Below, in pieces: positions 43,641 through 53,164 of a stretch of DNA of 64,000 bases (positions are counted from its first letter, which is position 1; each line of letters begins with the position of its first letter). The DNA lies in assembly GCA_963839095.1 (NCBI GenBank), contig CAWIUF010000001.1:310001-374000 (forward strand), read 5' to 3'. The notes beneath the pieces were generated by a model, which ran no database searches, had not been told where the DNA came from, and saw only the letters and a program-made list of their open reading frames with translations. Made by a program: the position numbers and the translations under genes. The DNA comes from Palsa-504 sp963839095. Its GTDB lineage: Bacteria > Actinomycetota > Actinomycetes > Streptosporangiales > Streptosporangiaceae.

Positions 43641-44270
43641 ATGAGCGGTGAAATTCCGGGGGGTGCGGCGGGGGCTGGCGCGGGGACGGGCGCGCCGCGG
43701 GGGCGGCCGCGGAGCGCCGAGGCCGATCGCGCCATCTTGGCCGCGACCCTGGAACTGCTGGCCGAGCGCGGGCTGGACGCGATGTCGATCGAGGAGGTAG
43801 CGGCGCGCGCCGGGGTCGGGAAGACGACCATCTACCGGCGCTGGACGTCGAAGGGACTGCTGGCGCTGGACGCGTTTGTCATCTCGTTCCGCGCGGAGCA
43901 GCCACTGCCAGATACCGGCACCCTGCGCGGCGACCTGCTGTCGGCCCTGCACGCGTGGGTGCGCGCGGTCACCCAGACGGCGATGGGGCCGATGCTGACC
44001 GGGCTGATCGCCGAGGCGCAGCACGACCCGGAACTGCGCGGGGCGTGGCGGGACCGGGTGCTCGAGCCACTGCGGACCCAGCACCGGGTCATGCTGGACC
44101 GGGCCATCTCGCGCGGAGAGATCCCGGCCTCGGTGGACCGGGACGTGGTGCTCGACCTGTTCTTCGGCGCCGCCGAGCACCGGCTGCTGCTCGGGCACCT
44201 GCCGATGACCGGCGAGTTCATCGCCCAGGTGGTGGACATCATCCTGGCCGGAATCGCCGACGGCGCCTAA
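43641..44270 (+). CDS. TetR-family repressor
   Basis: 209 residues. The helix-turn-helix is MSIEEVAARAGVGKTTIYRRW after a Gly/Ala-rich N-terminal tail. The C-terminal domain (VMLDRAISRGEIPASVDRDVVLDLFFGA) is TetR_C_16-like. It should bind the inverted repeat upstream and release on drug binding, controlling the divergent MFS exporter. Confidence 0.9.
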   Translation: MSGEIPGGAAGAGAGTGAPRGRPRSAEADRAILAATLELLAERGLDAMSIEEVAARAGVGKTTIYRRWTSKGLLALDAFVISFRAEQPLPDTGTLRGDLLSALHAWVRAVTQTAMGPMLTGLIAEAQHDPELRGAWRDRVLEPLRTQHRVMLDRAISRGEIPASVDRDVVLDLFFGAAEHRLLLGHLPMTGEFIAQVVDIILAGIADGA

Positions 44271-44464
44271 CGCGAACTAACAAGCGATTTTCCATAGGCG
44301 GGCTTCGGCTTCGATTTCTACGAGCCAGGCGGGGTCGCCTCGCCGATCAGGTCCGGGCAGAGGCAGGCCCGGGGCGCGGGGCGGCGGCCAGGGAGACTTG
44401 GCTCGCGGCCATGTTGCGTTATATCTTGTTTATAGGACTGAGGCTTTGAGTTGAGGAGATGGCG

Positions 44465-44875
44465 ATGAGTGAGATGGAGCGGCAGGTCCGGGGGTTCTGG
44501 GCTCGGATCATGGAGTTTCTGCGCGGGCCGCGGGGCGCCGAGGCGACGCGGCGGGCCAAGAGCGCGCTCGACGACGTGCGCACCAGTGACGTGGGCCGCA
44601 AGGCCGAGTCGGCGCTGAAGGACCTCCGCGAGGGCGACGCCGGGCGCAAGGCCAAGGCCGCCTTCGCCGATCTGCGGGACAGCGACGCGGTCGGCAAGGC
44701 GAAGGACGCGACCCGGGACGTCATCCGCGATCTGCGGGACGGCGACGCCAGGAACAAGGCGAAGGAAGCCATTCGCGACCTGAAGGACAGCGACACCGTC
44801 GGCAAGGCCCGCGACGCCGCGAAGGACGTGTTCCGCGACCTGAAGGACAGCGCCGGCCGGCGCGACAAGGCCTGA
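44465..44875 (+). CDS. repetitive amphipathic helical protein (LEA/YtxH-like)
   Basis: 136 residues from ATG 44465, with GAGGAG 6 bases before; an ATG at 44459 is too close to that site. After a short N-terminus (QVRGFWARIMEFLRG) come about five imperfect 16-20 residue repeats of the form KAKxAxxDLRDxDAVG, for example KAESALKDLREGDAGR and KAKEAIRDLKDSDTVG. They alternate Lys/Arg and Asp with Ala, giving a long charged amphipathic helix like late-embryogenesis or membrane-stress proteins. No signal or membrane segment. Function unknown; a stress or surface-binding role is a guess. Confidence 0.75.
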   Translation: MSEMERQVRGFWARIMEFLRGPRGAEATRRAKSALDDVRTSDVGRKAESALKDLREGDAGRKAKAAFADLRDSDAVGKAKDATRDVIRDLRDGDARNKAKEAIRDLKDSDTVGKARDAAKDVFRDLKDSAGRRDKA

Positions 44876-45118
44876 CCTCGCCGCGCCGGGGACCCCGGGG
44901 ACGCGCTGACCTCGCGCGGGGCGGCCCGGGGCTACCGCCGTGGCCGTGCTGAGGCTACTCTGACGTACAAGGATTCCGGGGCGCGGAGGATGAAGCGCAT
45001 GTCACTATCGGGGGCTTCGAAGTGACAGTGCTGTGCCCGATCGGCCCGGATGTGAGCGTTCACGTCGGCCCCGGCTGACCGCAGAGCCCCGCGGCGCGCG
45101 CGGCAGAGGAGGCACGAC

Positions 45119-46189
45119 GTGACGTCGTCACCGGGTGAGAAGGCCAGAAGCCGGGTGCAGCAGTCCGTCGAAGGTCGTTCCGGCGACCTGTCCCGGCCGC
45201 CGGTGATGGCCGACGTGGCCCGGCTCGCGGGGGTCTCGCACCAGACCGTGTCGCGGGTACTGAACGAGCACCCGAACGTTCGCCCACTGACCAGGGACCG
45301 GGTCCTCGCCGCTATCCGCGAGCTCGCCTACCGGCCCAACGCGGCGGCCCGGACGCTGGTCACCCGGCGCACCCACACCTTCGGCGTCATCACCGCCGAC
45401 ACCATGCTCTACGGTCCCACCTCGATGCTCTACGGGTTCGAACGGGCCGCGCACGACAGCTACTTCGTGTCGGTGGCCAGCCTGCCCGCGCTCGACCGCC
45501 GGTCGATGCTGGACGCGGTGGACCGGTTCCTCGGCCAGGGCATCGAGGGCATCGTCGTCATCGCCACGGTGGATACCGCCGTGGCCGCGCTGGGGCACGT
45601 GCCGCCGGAGGTGCCGCTGGTCGCGGTGGGCTGCGGTACCCGCGCCTCGGTGACCTCGGTGGCCATCGACAACGCGGCCGGCGGCGCCGCCGCGACCCGC
45701 TACCTGCTCAGCCTGGGCCACCGGAGCGTCTTCCACGTCGCCGGGCCGGACAACTGCCTGGACGCCAGGGAGCGGGCCGAGGGCTGGCGGCAGGCGCTGC
45801 GCGAGGCCGGCGCCGGTGAGCCCGCCCTGCTGGTGGGTGACTGGTCCGCCAGCTCCGGGTACCGGCTGGGCACGCAACTGGCCGACGATCCCGGGCTGAC
45901 CGCCGTCTTCTGCGGGAACGACACGATGGCGCTCGGCGTCATCCGGGCGCTGGCCGAGCGGGGGTTGCGGGTGCCCGAAGACGTCAGCATCATCGGTTTC
46001 GACGACGTGCCCGAGGCCGGGTATTACCGCCCGCCGCTCACCACCGTGCGGCAGGACTTCGGTGAGGTCGGCCGGCAGGCACTGAGTACGCTTGTCGACC
46101 GGATGTCCGGCGCCATCCCGGCCGGACCCCGGGTCCGGGTGGCGCCCGAGCTGATCGTCCGGGCGAGCGCCGCCGCGCCGGCGCGCTGA
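45119..46189 (+). CDS. LacI-family regulator of arabinose genes
   Basis: 356 residues from GTG 45119, with AGAGGAGGC ahead. Helix-turn-helix: PVMADVARLAGVSHQTVSRVLNEHPNV, hinge helix YRPNAAARTLVTRRT. The periplasmic-binding-type effector domain follows (CGNDTMALGVIRALAERGL, IIGFDDVPEAGYYRPPLTTV). It lies 54 bases before araB on the same strand and probably binds the palindrome at the araB start, releasing on L-arabinose or a derivative. Confidence 0.88.
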   Translation: MTSSPGEKARSRVQQSVEGRSGDLSRPPVMADVARLAGVSHQTVSRVLNEHPNVRPLTRDRVLAAIRELAYRPNAAARTLVTRRTHTFGVITADTMLYGPTSMLYGFERAAHDSYFVSVASLPALDRRSMLDAVDRFLGQGIEGIVVIATVDTAVAALGHVPPEVPLVAVGCGTRASVTSVAIDNAAGGAAATRYLLSLGHRSVFHVAGPDNCLDARERAEGWRQALREAGAGEPALLVGDWSASSGYRLGTQLADDPGLTAVFCGNDTMALGVIRALAERGLRVPEDVSIIGFDDVPEAGYYRPPLTTVRQDFGEVGRQALSTLVDRMSGAIPAGPRVRVAPELIVRASAAAPAR

Positions 46190-46243
46190 CCAGATCGGCG
46201 CCGGCAAGAATGCACGGGTAGAAACGTACGATAAGGCGGACAG

Positions 46244-47959
46244 ATGGTTGTTAGCGCTAACAAGGACGGTGCCGTCCTTGGTGACTCTGCCCCCGGTGAC
46301 GATGCCTTCGTCGTCGGCGTGGACTACGGGACGCTGTCGGCCCGGGCGCTCGTGGTGCGGGTGCGCGACGGCGCCGAAATGGGCACCGCGGTGAGCGAGT
46401 ACCCGCACGCCGTGATCGACCGCGCCCTGGACGGGTACGGCGAGCTGCCGCCGGACTGGGCCCTGCAGGACCCGGCCGACTACACCCGGGCGCTGGGCGA
46501 GACGGTCCCGGCCGCGATCAGGGACGCCGGCATCGACCCGGCCCAGGTGATCGGCATCGCCACCGACTTCACCGCGTCGACCTGCATGCCGGTGGCGGCG
46601 GACGGCACGCCGCTGTGCCAGCTGCCGGGGCTGGCCGCGCGCCCGCACGCCTATCCCAAGCTGTGGAAGCACCACGCCGCCCAGGCCCACGCGGACCGGA
46701 TCAACGCCCTCGCGCACGAGCGGGGCGAGAAGTGGATCAACCGCTACGGCGGCAAGATCTCCTCGGAGTGGCAGTTCGCCAAGGCGCTGCAGCTGCTCGA
46801 CGAGGATCCCGAGATGTACGCGCGGGCCGACCGGTGGATCGAGGCCGCCGACTGGATCGTCTGGCAGCTGTGCGGGGTCGAGACCAGGAACGCGTGCACC
46901 GCCGGGTACAAGGGCATCTACCAGGACGGCAGCTACCCGTCGCGGGAGTTCCTGGCCGCGCTCGACCCGGGGTTCGCTTCGTTCGCGCAGGACAAGCTGG
47001 CGTTTGAGATCTCCCCGCTCGGGGCCCGGGCAGGCGGCCTGACCGCGGCCGCGGCCGCGCTGACCGGGCTGCCGGAGGGCATCGCGGTGGCCATCGGCAA
47101 CGTGGACGCGCACGTCACCGTGCCCGCGGCCGGGCCGGTGGCGGCGGGCAAGATGGTGGCCATCATGGGTACCTCGACCTGCCACGTGATGAACGGCGCC
47201 GAGCTGGCCGAGGTGCCGGGGATGTGCGGCGCGGTGGACGGCGGCATCGTGGCCGGGCTGTGGGGTTACGAGGCGGGGCAGAGCGGGGTCGGCGACATCT
47301 TCGCCTGGTTCGCGCGCAACGGCGTCCCCGGTGAGCTCACCGGGGAGGCCCGCGAGCGCGGCGTCTCCGTCCAGCAGCTGCTGGACGAGAAGGCGGTGGC
47401 CGAGCCGGTGGGGGCGCACGGGCTCATCGCGCTGGACTGGGAGGGCGGCAACCGTTCGGTGCTGGTGGACGGGCGGCTTTCCGGGGTCATCGTGGGCCTG
47501 ACCCTCGCCACCACCGCGCCGGAGATCTACCGGGCGCTGCTCGAGTCGACCGCGTTCGGCACCCGGATGATCATGGACACGTTCAGCGCCTCCGGCGTGC
47601 CGGTGACCGAGCTGGTGGTGGCGGGCGGCCTGATCAAGAGCAAGCCGCTGATGCAGATCTACGCGGACGTCACCCGGCGCCCGCTCAGCGTCATCGGGTC
47701 CGACCAGGGGCCGGCGCTGGGCTCGGCCATCCACGCGGCGGTGGCCGCGGGCGCCTACCCGGACGTGCCGGCCGCGGCCAGCGCCATGGGCCGGATCCAC
47801 TGCGACGTCTACCAGCCCGACGCGGCCCGCGCCGATGTGTACGACGAGCTCTACGCGGAGTACGTGCGGCTGCACGACTACTTCGGCCGGGGCGAGAACA
47901 AGGCCATGTACCGGCTGCGGGCGATCAGGGACCGGGCCCTGGCCGGGAGGACCGCGTGA
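46244..47959 (+). CDS. araB: L-ribulokinase
   Basis: 571 residues, intact. FGGY-kinase signatures: VVGVDYGTLSARALVV, GIATDFTASTCMP, GGKISSEWQFAKALQLL, the C-terminal ATP-binding VVAGGLIKSKPLMQIYADV. It phosphorylates L-ribulose to L-ribulose 5-phosphate. Codons 2-7 (VVSANK) are encoded by the TTGTTAGCGCTAACAA palindrome, so a repressor would sit on the start codon. A TACGAT box 11 bases before the ATG suggests a very short leader. Its stop overlaps araD as GTGA. Confidence 0.93.
   Translation: MVVSANKDGAVLGDSAPGDDAFVVGVDYGTLSARALVVRVRDGAEMGTAVSEYPHAVIDRALDGYGELPPDWALQDPADYTRALGETVPAAIRDAGIDPAQVIGIATDFTASTCMPVAADGTPLCQLPGLAARPHAYPKLWKHHAAQAHADRINALAHERGEKWINRYGGKISSEWQFAKALQLLDEDPEMYARADRWIEAADWIVWQLCGVETRNACTAGYKGIYQDGSYPSREFLAALDPGFASFAQDKLAFEISPLGARAGGLTAAAAALTGLPEGIAVAIGNVDAHVTVPAAGPVAAGKMVAIMGTSTCHVMNGAELAEVPGMCGAVDGGIVAGLWGYEAGQSGVGDIFAWFARNGVPGELTGEARERGVSVQQLLDEKAVAEPVGAHGLIALDWEGGNRSVLVDGRLSGVIVGLTLATTAPEIYRALLESTAFGTRMIMDTFSASGVPVTELVVAGGLIKSKPLMQIYADVTRRPLSVIGSDQGPALGSAIHAAVAAGAYPDVPAAASAMGRIHCDVYQPDAARADVYDELYAEYVRLHDYFGRGENKAMYRLRAIRDRALAGRTA
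46248..46263. promoter_or_regulatory. LacI-type operator TTGTTAGCGCTAACAA on the araB start
   Basis: A perfect 16-base palindrome with the CG centre typical of LacI-family sites. It begins four bases into the araB coding sequence, so bound repressor would block the transcription start or early elongation. The upstream LacI regulator gene is the obvious partner. Confidence 0.75.
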
Positions 47960-48690
47960 ACCGGGCGGTCACGGCCGCGCTCCGCGACGAGGTGCTCCGC
48001 GCCAACCAGGCGATCCCGCGCGCGGGGCTCGCCACCTTGACCTGGGGCAACGTCAGCGGCGTCGACCGCGACGCCGGCGTCTATGTCATCAAGCCCTCGG
48101 GCGTGTCCTACGACGACCTGACCGCCGGGCAGCTCGTCGTGGTCGACCTCGAGACCGGACGGGTCGTGGACGGGGACCTGCGGCCGTCGGTCGACAGCGA
48201 AACCCACCGCTGCCTGTACCTGGCGTTTGCCGGAGTCGGCGGCGTCACCCACACCCACTCGTCCGCCGCGGTCGCGTTCGCGCAGGCCAAGCGGGACATC
48301 CCCGTGCTCGGCACGACGCACGCCGACGCCTTCAACGGGCCGATCCGGGTGACCCCGGATCTGTCCGAGGCGCAGTGCGCCACGGACTACGAGTACAACA
48401 CCGGCCAGGTCATCGTGGACTTGTTCGGTGCCGTCGGCGACGATCCGGAGGAGGTGCCCGGTGCGCTGGTGGCCAACCACGGCCCGTTCGTGTGGGGCGA
48501 CTCGGCCGCGGCGTCGCTGAAGAACGCGATCACCTGCGAGGCGATCGCGCAGATGGCCATCCAGACGCTGGCGCTGAACCCGCACGCCGACGCCCCGCCG
48601 TATCTGCTCGAGCGCCACTTCCGCCGCAAGCACGGACCAGGCGCGTACTACGGAAACCCCCAAGCTGGCCAGCAAGGAGCACAGCGCTGA
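47956..48690 (+). CDS. araD: L-ribulose-5-phosphate 4-epimerase
   Basis: 244 residues from GTG 47956, overlapping araB's stop by four bases. Class II aldolase-like fold with LTWGNVSGVDRD, KPSGVSYDDL, metal histidines in THTHSSAA, and VANHGPFVWG. It converts L-ribulose 5-phosphate to D-xylulose 5-phosphate, feeding the pentose phosphate pathway. The end RRKHGPGAYYGN is typical. Intact. Confidence 0.93.
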   Translation: MNRAVTAALRDEVLRANQAIPRAGLATLTWGNVSGVDRDAGVYVIKPSGVSYDDLTAGQLVVVDLETGRVVDGDLRPSVDSETHRCLYLAFAGVGGVTHTHSSAAVAFAQAKRDIPVLGTTHADAFNGPIRVTPDLSEAQCATDYEYNTGQVIVDLFGAVGDDPEEVPGALVANHGPFVWGDSAAASLKNAITCEAIAQMAIQTLALNPHADAPPYLLERHFRRKHGPGAYYGNPQAGQQGAQR

Positions 48691-50204
48691 TGACGTCACC
48701 GACCGCCCAGGACGACTTCGAGGTCTGGTTCCTGACGGGAAGCCAGCACCTGTACGGGGAGGAGACGCTCCGCCAGGTGGCGGAGCAGTCGCGCGGTATC
48801 GCCGCCGTGCTGGCCGAGGCCCCGGCCATCCGGGTCAAGCTCGTGTGGAAGCCGGTGCTCACCGATCACGACGCGATCCGCCGGACCATGCTGGAGGCGA
48901 ACGCCGACGACCGGGTGATCGGCCTGGTGGCGTGGATGCACACGTTCAGCCCGGCCAAGATGTGGATCGCCGGGCTCAGCGCCCTGGACAAGCCGCTGCT
49001 GCACCTGCACACGCAGGCCAACGTCGCGCTGCCGTGGGCGACGATCGATTTCGACTTCATGAACCTGAACCAGGCCGCGCACGGCGACCGGGAGTTCGGC
49101 TACATGCTGACCAGGCTGGCCGTGCCGCGCAAGACCGTCGCCGGGCACGTCTCCGACCCGCGGGTCGTCGAGCAGGTGGCGACCTGGACCCGGGCGGCGG
49201 CCGGATGGGCGGCAACCCGGTCGCTGCGGCTGGCGCGGTTCGGCGACAACATGCGGTACGTGGCCGTCACCGAAGGCGACAAGACCGAGGCGGAAGCCAT
49301 CTTCGGCGTGCAGGTCAACACCTGGGGCGTCAACGACCTGGTGGCCGCGGTGGACGCCGCCGCCCCGGCGGACGTCGACGCGCTGGTGGCGGAGTACGAG
49401 GACACCTATGACGTCGCGGCCGAGCTCCGGCGCGGGAAGGAGCGCCACCAGTCGCTGCGCGACGGTGCCGCGATCGAGCTCGGGCTGCGGTCCTTCCTCG
49501 AAGGCGGCGGATTCGGGGCCTTCACGACCAACTTCGAGGACCTGGGCGGGCTGAAGCAGCTGCCCGGCCTGGCGGTGCAGCGGCTGATGGCGGACGGCTA
49601 CGGGTTCGGCGCCGAAGGGGACTGGAAGACGGCCGTGCTGGTCCGGGCGGCCAAGGTCATGGGGGCCGGGCTGCCCGGCGGCGCGTCGCTGATGGAGGAC
49701 TACACCTACGACCTGACGCCGGGCCGCGAAGCCATCCTCGGCGCGCACATGCTCGAGGTCTGCCCGTCGCTCACGTCGGCCAAGGCCCGGCTGGAGATCC
49801 ACCCGCTGTCCATCGGCGGCCGCGAGGACCCGGTCCGCCTGGTCTTCAGCGCGGACGCCGGGCCGGGCGTCGTCGTCGCGCTGTCCGACATGCGCGACCG
49901 CTTCCGGCTCGTCGCCAACGTGGTCGAGGTGATCCCGCCCGCCGAGCCGCTCCCCCGGCTTCCGGTCGGGCGGGCGGTGTGGCGGCCGGAGCCGGACTTC
50001 GGGACGTCCGTGACCTCCTGGCTCCAGGCCGGCGCGGCGCACCACACGTGCATGTCGACGGCGGTGGGGATCGAGGCGTTCGCGGACTACGCGCGGATGG
50101 CCGGCACGGAACTGCTGGTCATCGACGAGACCACCACGGAGCGGGGGTTCGAGAACCAGATCCGCGCGAACGCCGCCTACTACCGGCTGGCCCGCGGGAT
50201 CTGA
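48690..50204 (+). CDS. araA: L-arabinose isomerase
   Basis: 504 residues, intact. ATG 48690 shares its A with the araD TGA and has AAGGAG upstream. Family blocks: VWFLTGSQHLYGEETLRQV, WMHTFSPAKMWI, HTQANVALPW, GAEGDWKTA, MEDYTYDL and HPLSIGGREDPVRLVF, covering the Mn2+-binding Glu/Glu/His/His set. It interconverts L-arabinose and L-ribulose, the first step of the araBDA pathway. Confidence 0.95.
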   Translation: MTSPTAQDDFEVWFLTGSQHLYGEETLRQVAEQSRGIAAVLAEAPAIRVKLVWKPVLTDHDAIRRTMLEANADDRVIGLVAWMHTFSPAKMWIAGLSALDKPLLHLHTQANVALPWATIDFDFMNLNQAAHGDREFGYMLTRLAVPRKTVAGHVSDPRVVEQVATWTRAAAGWAATRSLRLARFGDNMRYVAVTEGDKTEAEAIFGVQVNTWGVNDLVAAVDAAAPADVDALVAEYEDTYDVAAELRRGKERHQSLRDGAAIELGLRSFLEGGGFGAFTTNFEDLGGLKQLPGLAVQRLMADGYGFGAEGDWKTAVLVRAAKVMGAGLPGGASLMEDYTYDLTPGREAILGAHMLEVCPSLTSAKARLEIHPLSIGGREDPVRLVFSADAGPGVVVALSDMRDRFRLVANVVEVIPPAEPLPRLPVGRAVWRPEPDFGTSVTSWLQAGAAHHTCMSTAVGIEAFADYARMAGTELLVIDETTTERGFENQIRANAAYYRLARGI

Positions 50205-50289
50205 GGGGGTTAACGCGGCTTTCCGGCGAGGCTAGCGGGGCTTTTCGGTGAGGAGGGCCAGGTCCCAGGGGAGGATGGCGCTGCGGCGG

Positions 50290-50454
50290 GACGAACTCAG
50301 CGGACGGACCGCAGGCCACGTCGAGGCATATCGCTCCCCCGCCGTGGCCTAGGCATTCCCGGAACCAGGACTCCTGCTCCTCATGATGGAACGCGGAGAA
50401 GGTCTCGTCGTACCAGTCGGAATGGCCGTCGTACCGCGCGATGCCAGGCCGCAT
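50290..50454 (-). pseudogene. N-terminal fragment of a SAM methyltransferase
   Basis: From ATG 50454 the reading is MRPGIARYDGHSDWYDETF then GGAICLDVACG, the first helices and glycine motif of a class I methyltransferase. Beyond about 50310 the sequence loses sense and meets the araA end. Only some 55 residues remain, so it is a leftover of a larger deleted gene. Confidence 0.5.
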
Positions 50455-50611
50455 GGGGATCAGGCTATGCTCGCCGGCCCGCCATGGCCCAGGCTTGCGG
50501 CCCGGCTGACCACCGCGATTGCCACGATGTGGCATTGCGGTGGTTGCCGGAGGCGGATGCGACCGGGGCTGGTTACGGGTGAGGCCAGTGGTGCGAACGC
50601 GACAGTTGGGG

Positions 50612-50731
50612 TCAGAGGTCGAGGCCGTGCTGCCCGGCCCATGTGACCAGCGGGTACTCCAGGCCGAGGAAGTTGCCCGAGCCCTGCTCGGCGGCGTAGG
50701 GCCGGTCGTAGGAGACCACCCGGGCCCGGTT
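50612..50731 (-). pseudogene. C-terminal fragment resembling N,N-dimethylformamidase-like proteins
   Basis: The minus strand reads RARVVSYDRPYAAEQGSGNF and LGLEYPLVTWAGQHGLDL before a stop at 50612-50614. This phrase resembles the central region of dimethylformamidase large-subunit-like proteins. About 40 residues remain; the family match is from memory and tentative. Together with the methyltransferase scrap this marks 50205-50750 as a gene graveyard between two arabinose operons. Confidence 0.4.
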
Positions 50732-50753
50732 GAAATTTCTTTGATATGCCTAC

Positions 50754-50805
50754 TTGACCGGATATGACGGCCGATTTAGCGTGGAGTGCGAGCGAACGTT
50801 CGCTC
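50754..50805 (+). promoter_or_regulatory. promoter TTGACC-N17-TAGCGT with palindromic operator GAGCGAACGTTCGCTC
   Basis: TTGACC at 50754-50759 and TAGCGT at 50777-50782 have ideal 17-base spacing. Seven bases later a perfect 16-bp palindrome (50790-50805) covers the likely transcription start of the binding-protein operon. The same arrangement, with a shorter GAGCGTTCGCTC operator, stands before the second LacI gene. Confidence 0.75.
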
Positions 50806-50851
50806 AGATGGTGTCGGGGGCGGACTCAGGACGTCGCGAGGAGAACTCTCG

Positions 50852-52191
50852 ATGAGAGCGGAAGGTCATCCCCTTTCCCGCCGGACCCTGCTACGCGGTG
50901 CGGGCGCGCTTGGCCTCGGCGGCCTGGTAGCGGGCTGCGGCTCGCCCTTCGCCACGGGCATCGCGGGCATCGGGCCAGCGAAGAACACGCTGTCCTACTG
51001 GAATCTGCTGGGCGGCGGCAACGGCGTCCGGATGATTTCGATGGAGGACTTCTACCAGAAGGCCCATCCGGGCATCGCGCTGAACGCGGTGGTGCTGGCG
51101 TGGGGCAACCCGTACTACACGAAGCTCTCGCTGGCCACGCTCGGGAACCAGCCGCCGGATGTCGGCATCGCGCACCTGACCCGGGCGTCGATCCTGGCCC
51201 GGGCGGGCCTGCTGGAGCCGCTGGACGCAGGCGAACTCGCCCCGTACGGGCTCACCGGCGGCAACTTCACGCCCGCCGCCTGGGACATGGCCCACACGGA
51301 CGGGAAGCTGTACGCGATCCCGCTCGACACCCACCCGCTGGTGATGTACTACAACACCGACATCTGCAAGAAGGCCGGGCTGCTGGACTCCGGCGGCAGC
51401 CTGAAGAAACTCGACGGCCCGGCCGCGCTGACCAGCGCCTTCACGGCGGCGAAGAAGGTCACCGGTGCCTACGGCGGCGGTCATGAGCATCAACAACGAC
51501 ACGGCCACCCAGTGGCGGATCTTCTCCTCGATGTACTACCAGCTCGGCGGCAGCGTGCTCGCCGACAGCGGGCGGAAGATCGTGCTCGACGACGCCAAGG
51601 CGGAAAAGGTGCTGTCGTTGTTCCAGGACCTCACCGTCAAGCAGGGCCTCATGCCCACGAGCGTGGACTACCCCGGCGCGATCACCACGTTCGCCACCGG
51701 CAAGGCCGGGTTCTATCTTCGAGGGCGACTGGGAGATCACCACGTTCGAGACCACCAAGACGCCGTTCAGCATGACGGCGTTCCCGAACGTCTTCGGCGG
51801 CAGGTACGCGGTCCAGGCGGATTCGCACAGCTTCGTCCTGCCGAAGGACCCGGCGCGCACCGACGCCATGCGGAAGAACATCTTCGGCTTCATCCGCTCC
51901 ATGCTCGATCAGAGCAGCACGTGGGCGCAGGGCGGCCACATCCCGGCCTGGCTGCCGTTCCAGAAGAGCGCGGCCTACGACAAGCTCCGGCCGGCCTCGG
52001 ATTACAAGGGAGTCGCCAACTACGCGCGTTACGACGACCTGGCCTGGTACTCGGGTTCGGGTTCGGACTTCGAGAACATCATGGGCTTTGCGATCGCCGC
52101 CGTATCGGCGGGCCAGATGTGCCCGGCCGCCGCGGTCTCGGATATGAGAAGCAAGCTGACCCAGTACGCGAACACGCCGTCGCCGGTGTAA
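50852..52191 (+). CDS. ABC sugar-binding lipoprotein (arabinoside importer), two frameshifts
   Basis: ATG 50852 follows GCGAGGAGAAC. The N-terminus has a twin-arginine lipoprotein signal: PLSRRTLLRGAGALGLGG, lipobox LVAGC. The mature protein shows solute-binding family 1 features: KNTLSYWNLLGGGNGVRM, PPDVGIAHLTRASILARAG, DTHPLVMYYNTDI. Frames break near 51478 and 51717; repaired length about 445 residues, ending NTPSPV. It should capture arabinose oligomers outside the cell for the two permeases downstream. Confidence 0.85.
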
Positions 52192-52212
52192 GAGCGCGGT
52201 CCGGAGGTACCG

Positions 52213-53164
52213 ATGTCCATTCAGGCAATTCCGGTCGAAGCCGGCGCCGGGCGCGACCGCGAGGGCGGCCGCGGCCCCCCGCAAACGGCGTGGCCAGGGG
52301 CGGGCCGGGATCGGGCTGGCCACCCCGTTCCTCGTCCTCTACGTGCTGTTCCTGATCGGGCCGACGCTGTACGGCGTGATCATGAGCTTCTTCAACAGCA
52401 GCCTGGAGCACGCCGGGCTGGGCGGGTTCACCGGCGCGGACAACTACACGCAGGCGCTGACGAGCTCCGATTTCTGGCAGTCGATGTGGCACACCGTGCT
52501 GTTCACCCTGATGACCACGCCGCCGCTGGTCGCGGTGGCGCTGGTCCTGGCCATCTTCACCGACCGGCTCCGCCGCGGGCGCTGGTTCTTCCGGCTGCTG
52601 TTCTTCGCCCCGTACGTCGTCCCGTCGGCGGCCGTGGCGCTGATCTGGACCTGGCTGTACACGCCGCAGATCGGGCTGTGGGACTAATGGCTGTCTGCCG
52701 TCGGCATCGCCAATCCGCCGAACTGGCTGGCCGATCCCAGCTGGGCGATGGCCTCGGTCGCGCTGGCCACCGTGTGGTGGACGCTGGGCTTCAACTTCGT
52801 GCTGTACCTGGCCGGACTGCAGGAGATCCCCCGGAAACTCTACGAGGCGGCCGAGGTCGACGGGGCCAGCCGGTGGCACCAGATGCGCCGCATCACCATC
52901 CCGCTGCTCAGCCGGACCACCGCGCTGGTCCTGGTGCTGCAGATCATCGCCTCGCTGAAGATCTTCGACCAGATCTTCCTGATGACGGCGGGCGGCCCGA
53001 ACTACGCGACCAGGCCGCTGCTGGAATACGTGTACGACATCGGGTTCACCGACTTCCGCACCGGCTATGCCGCGGCCGCGTCGATGCTGTACTTCCTGGT
53101 CATCCTGGCCGTCTCGCTGGTGTGGTTCCTCGTCCGCCGGCGCCAGCAGCAGAAGGAGGCATGA
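52213..53164 (+). CDS. ABC sugar permease 1 (MalF/UgpA type), frameshift and in-frame stop
   Basis: Starts ATG 52213 with GGAGGTACCG before it. After a shift near 52278, ATPFLVLYVLFLIGPTLYGV begins the membrane part; six helices follow, and EAAEVDGASRWHQMRRITIPLL is the EAA loop that contacts the ATPase. Codons 52685-52687 are TAA between GLWD and WLSAVG, where TAC (Tyr) would fit; this is a base substitution, not an indel. Its TGA overlaps the next ATG as ATGA. About 317 residues if restored. Confidence 0.8.

Noticed and set aside
45128..47875. 915-codon minus-strand open frame across the LacI and araB genes
   Set aside because: A shadow produced by codon bias of two well-supported plus-strand genes.
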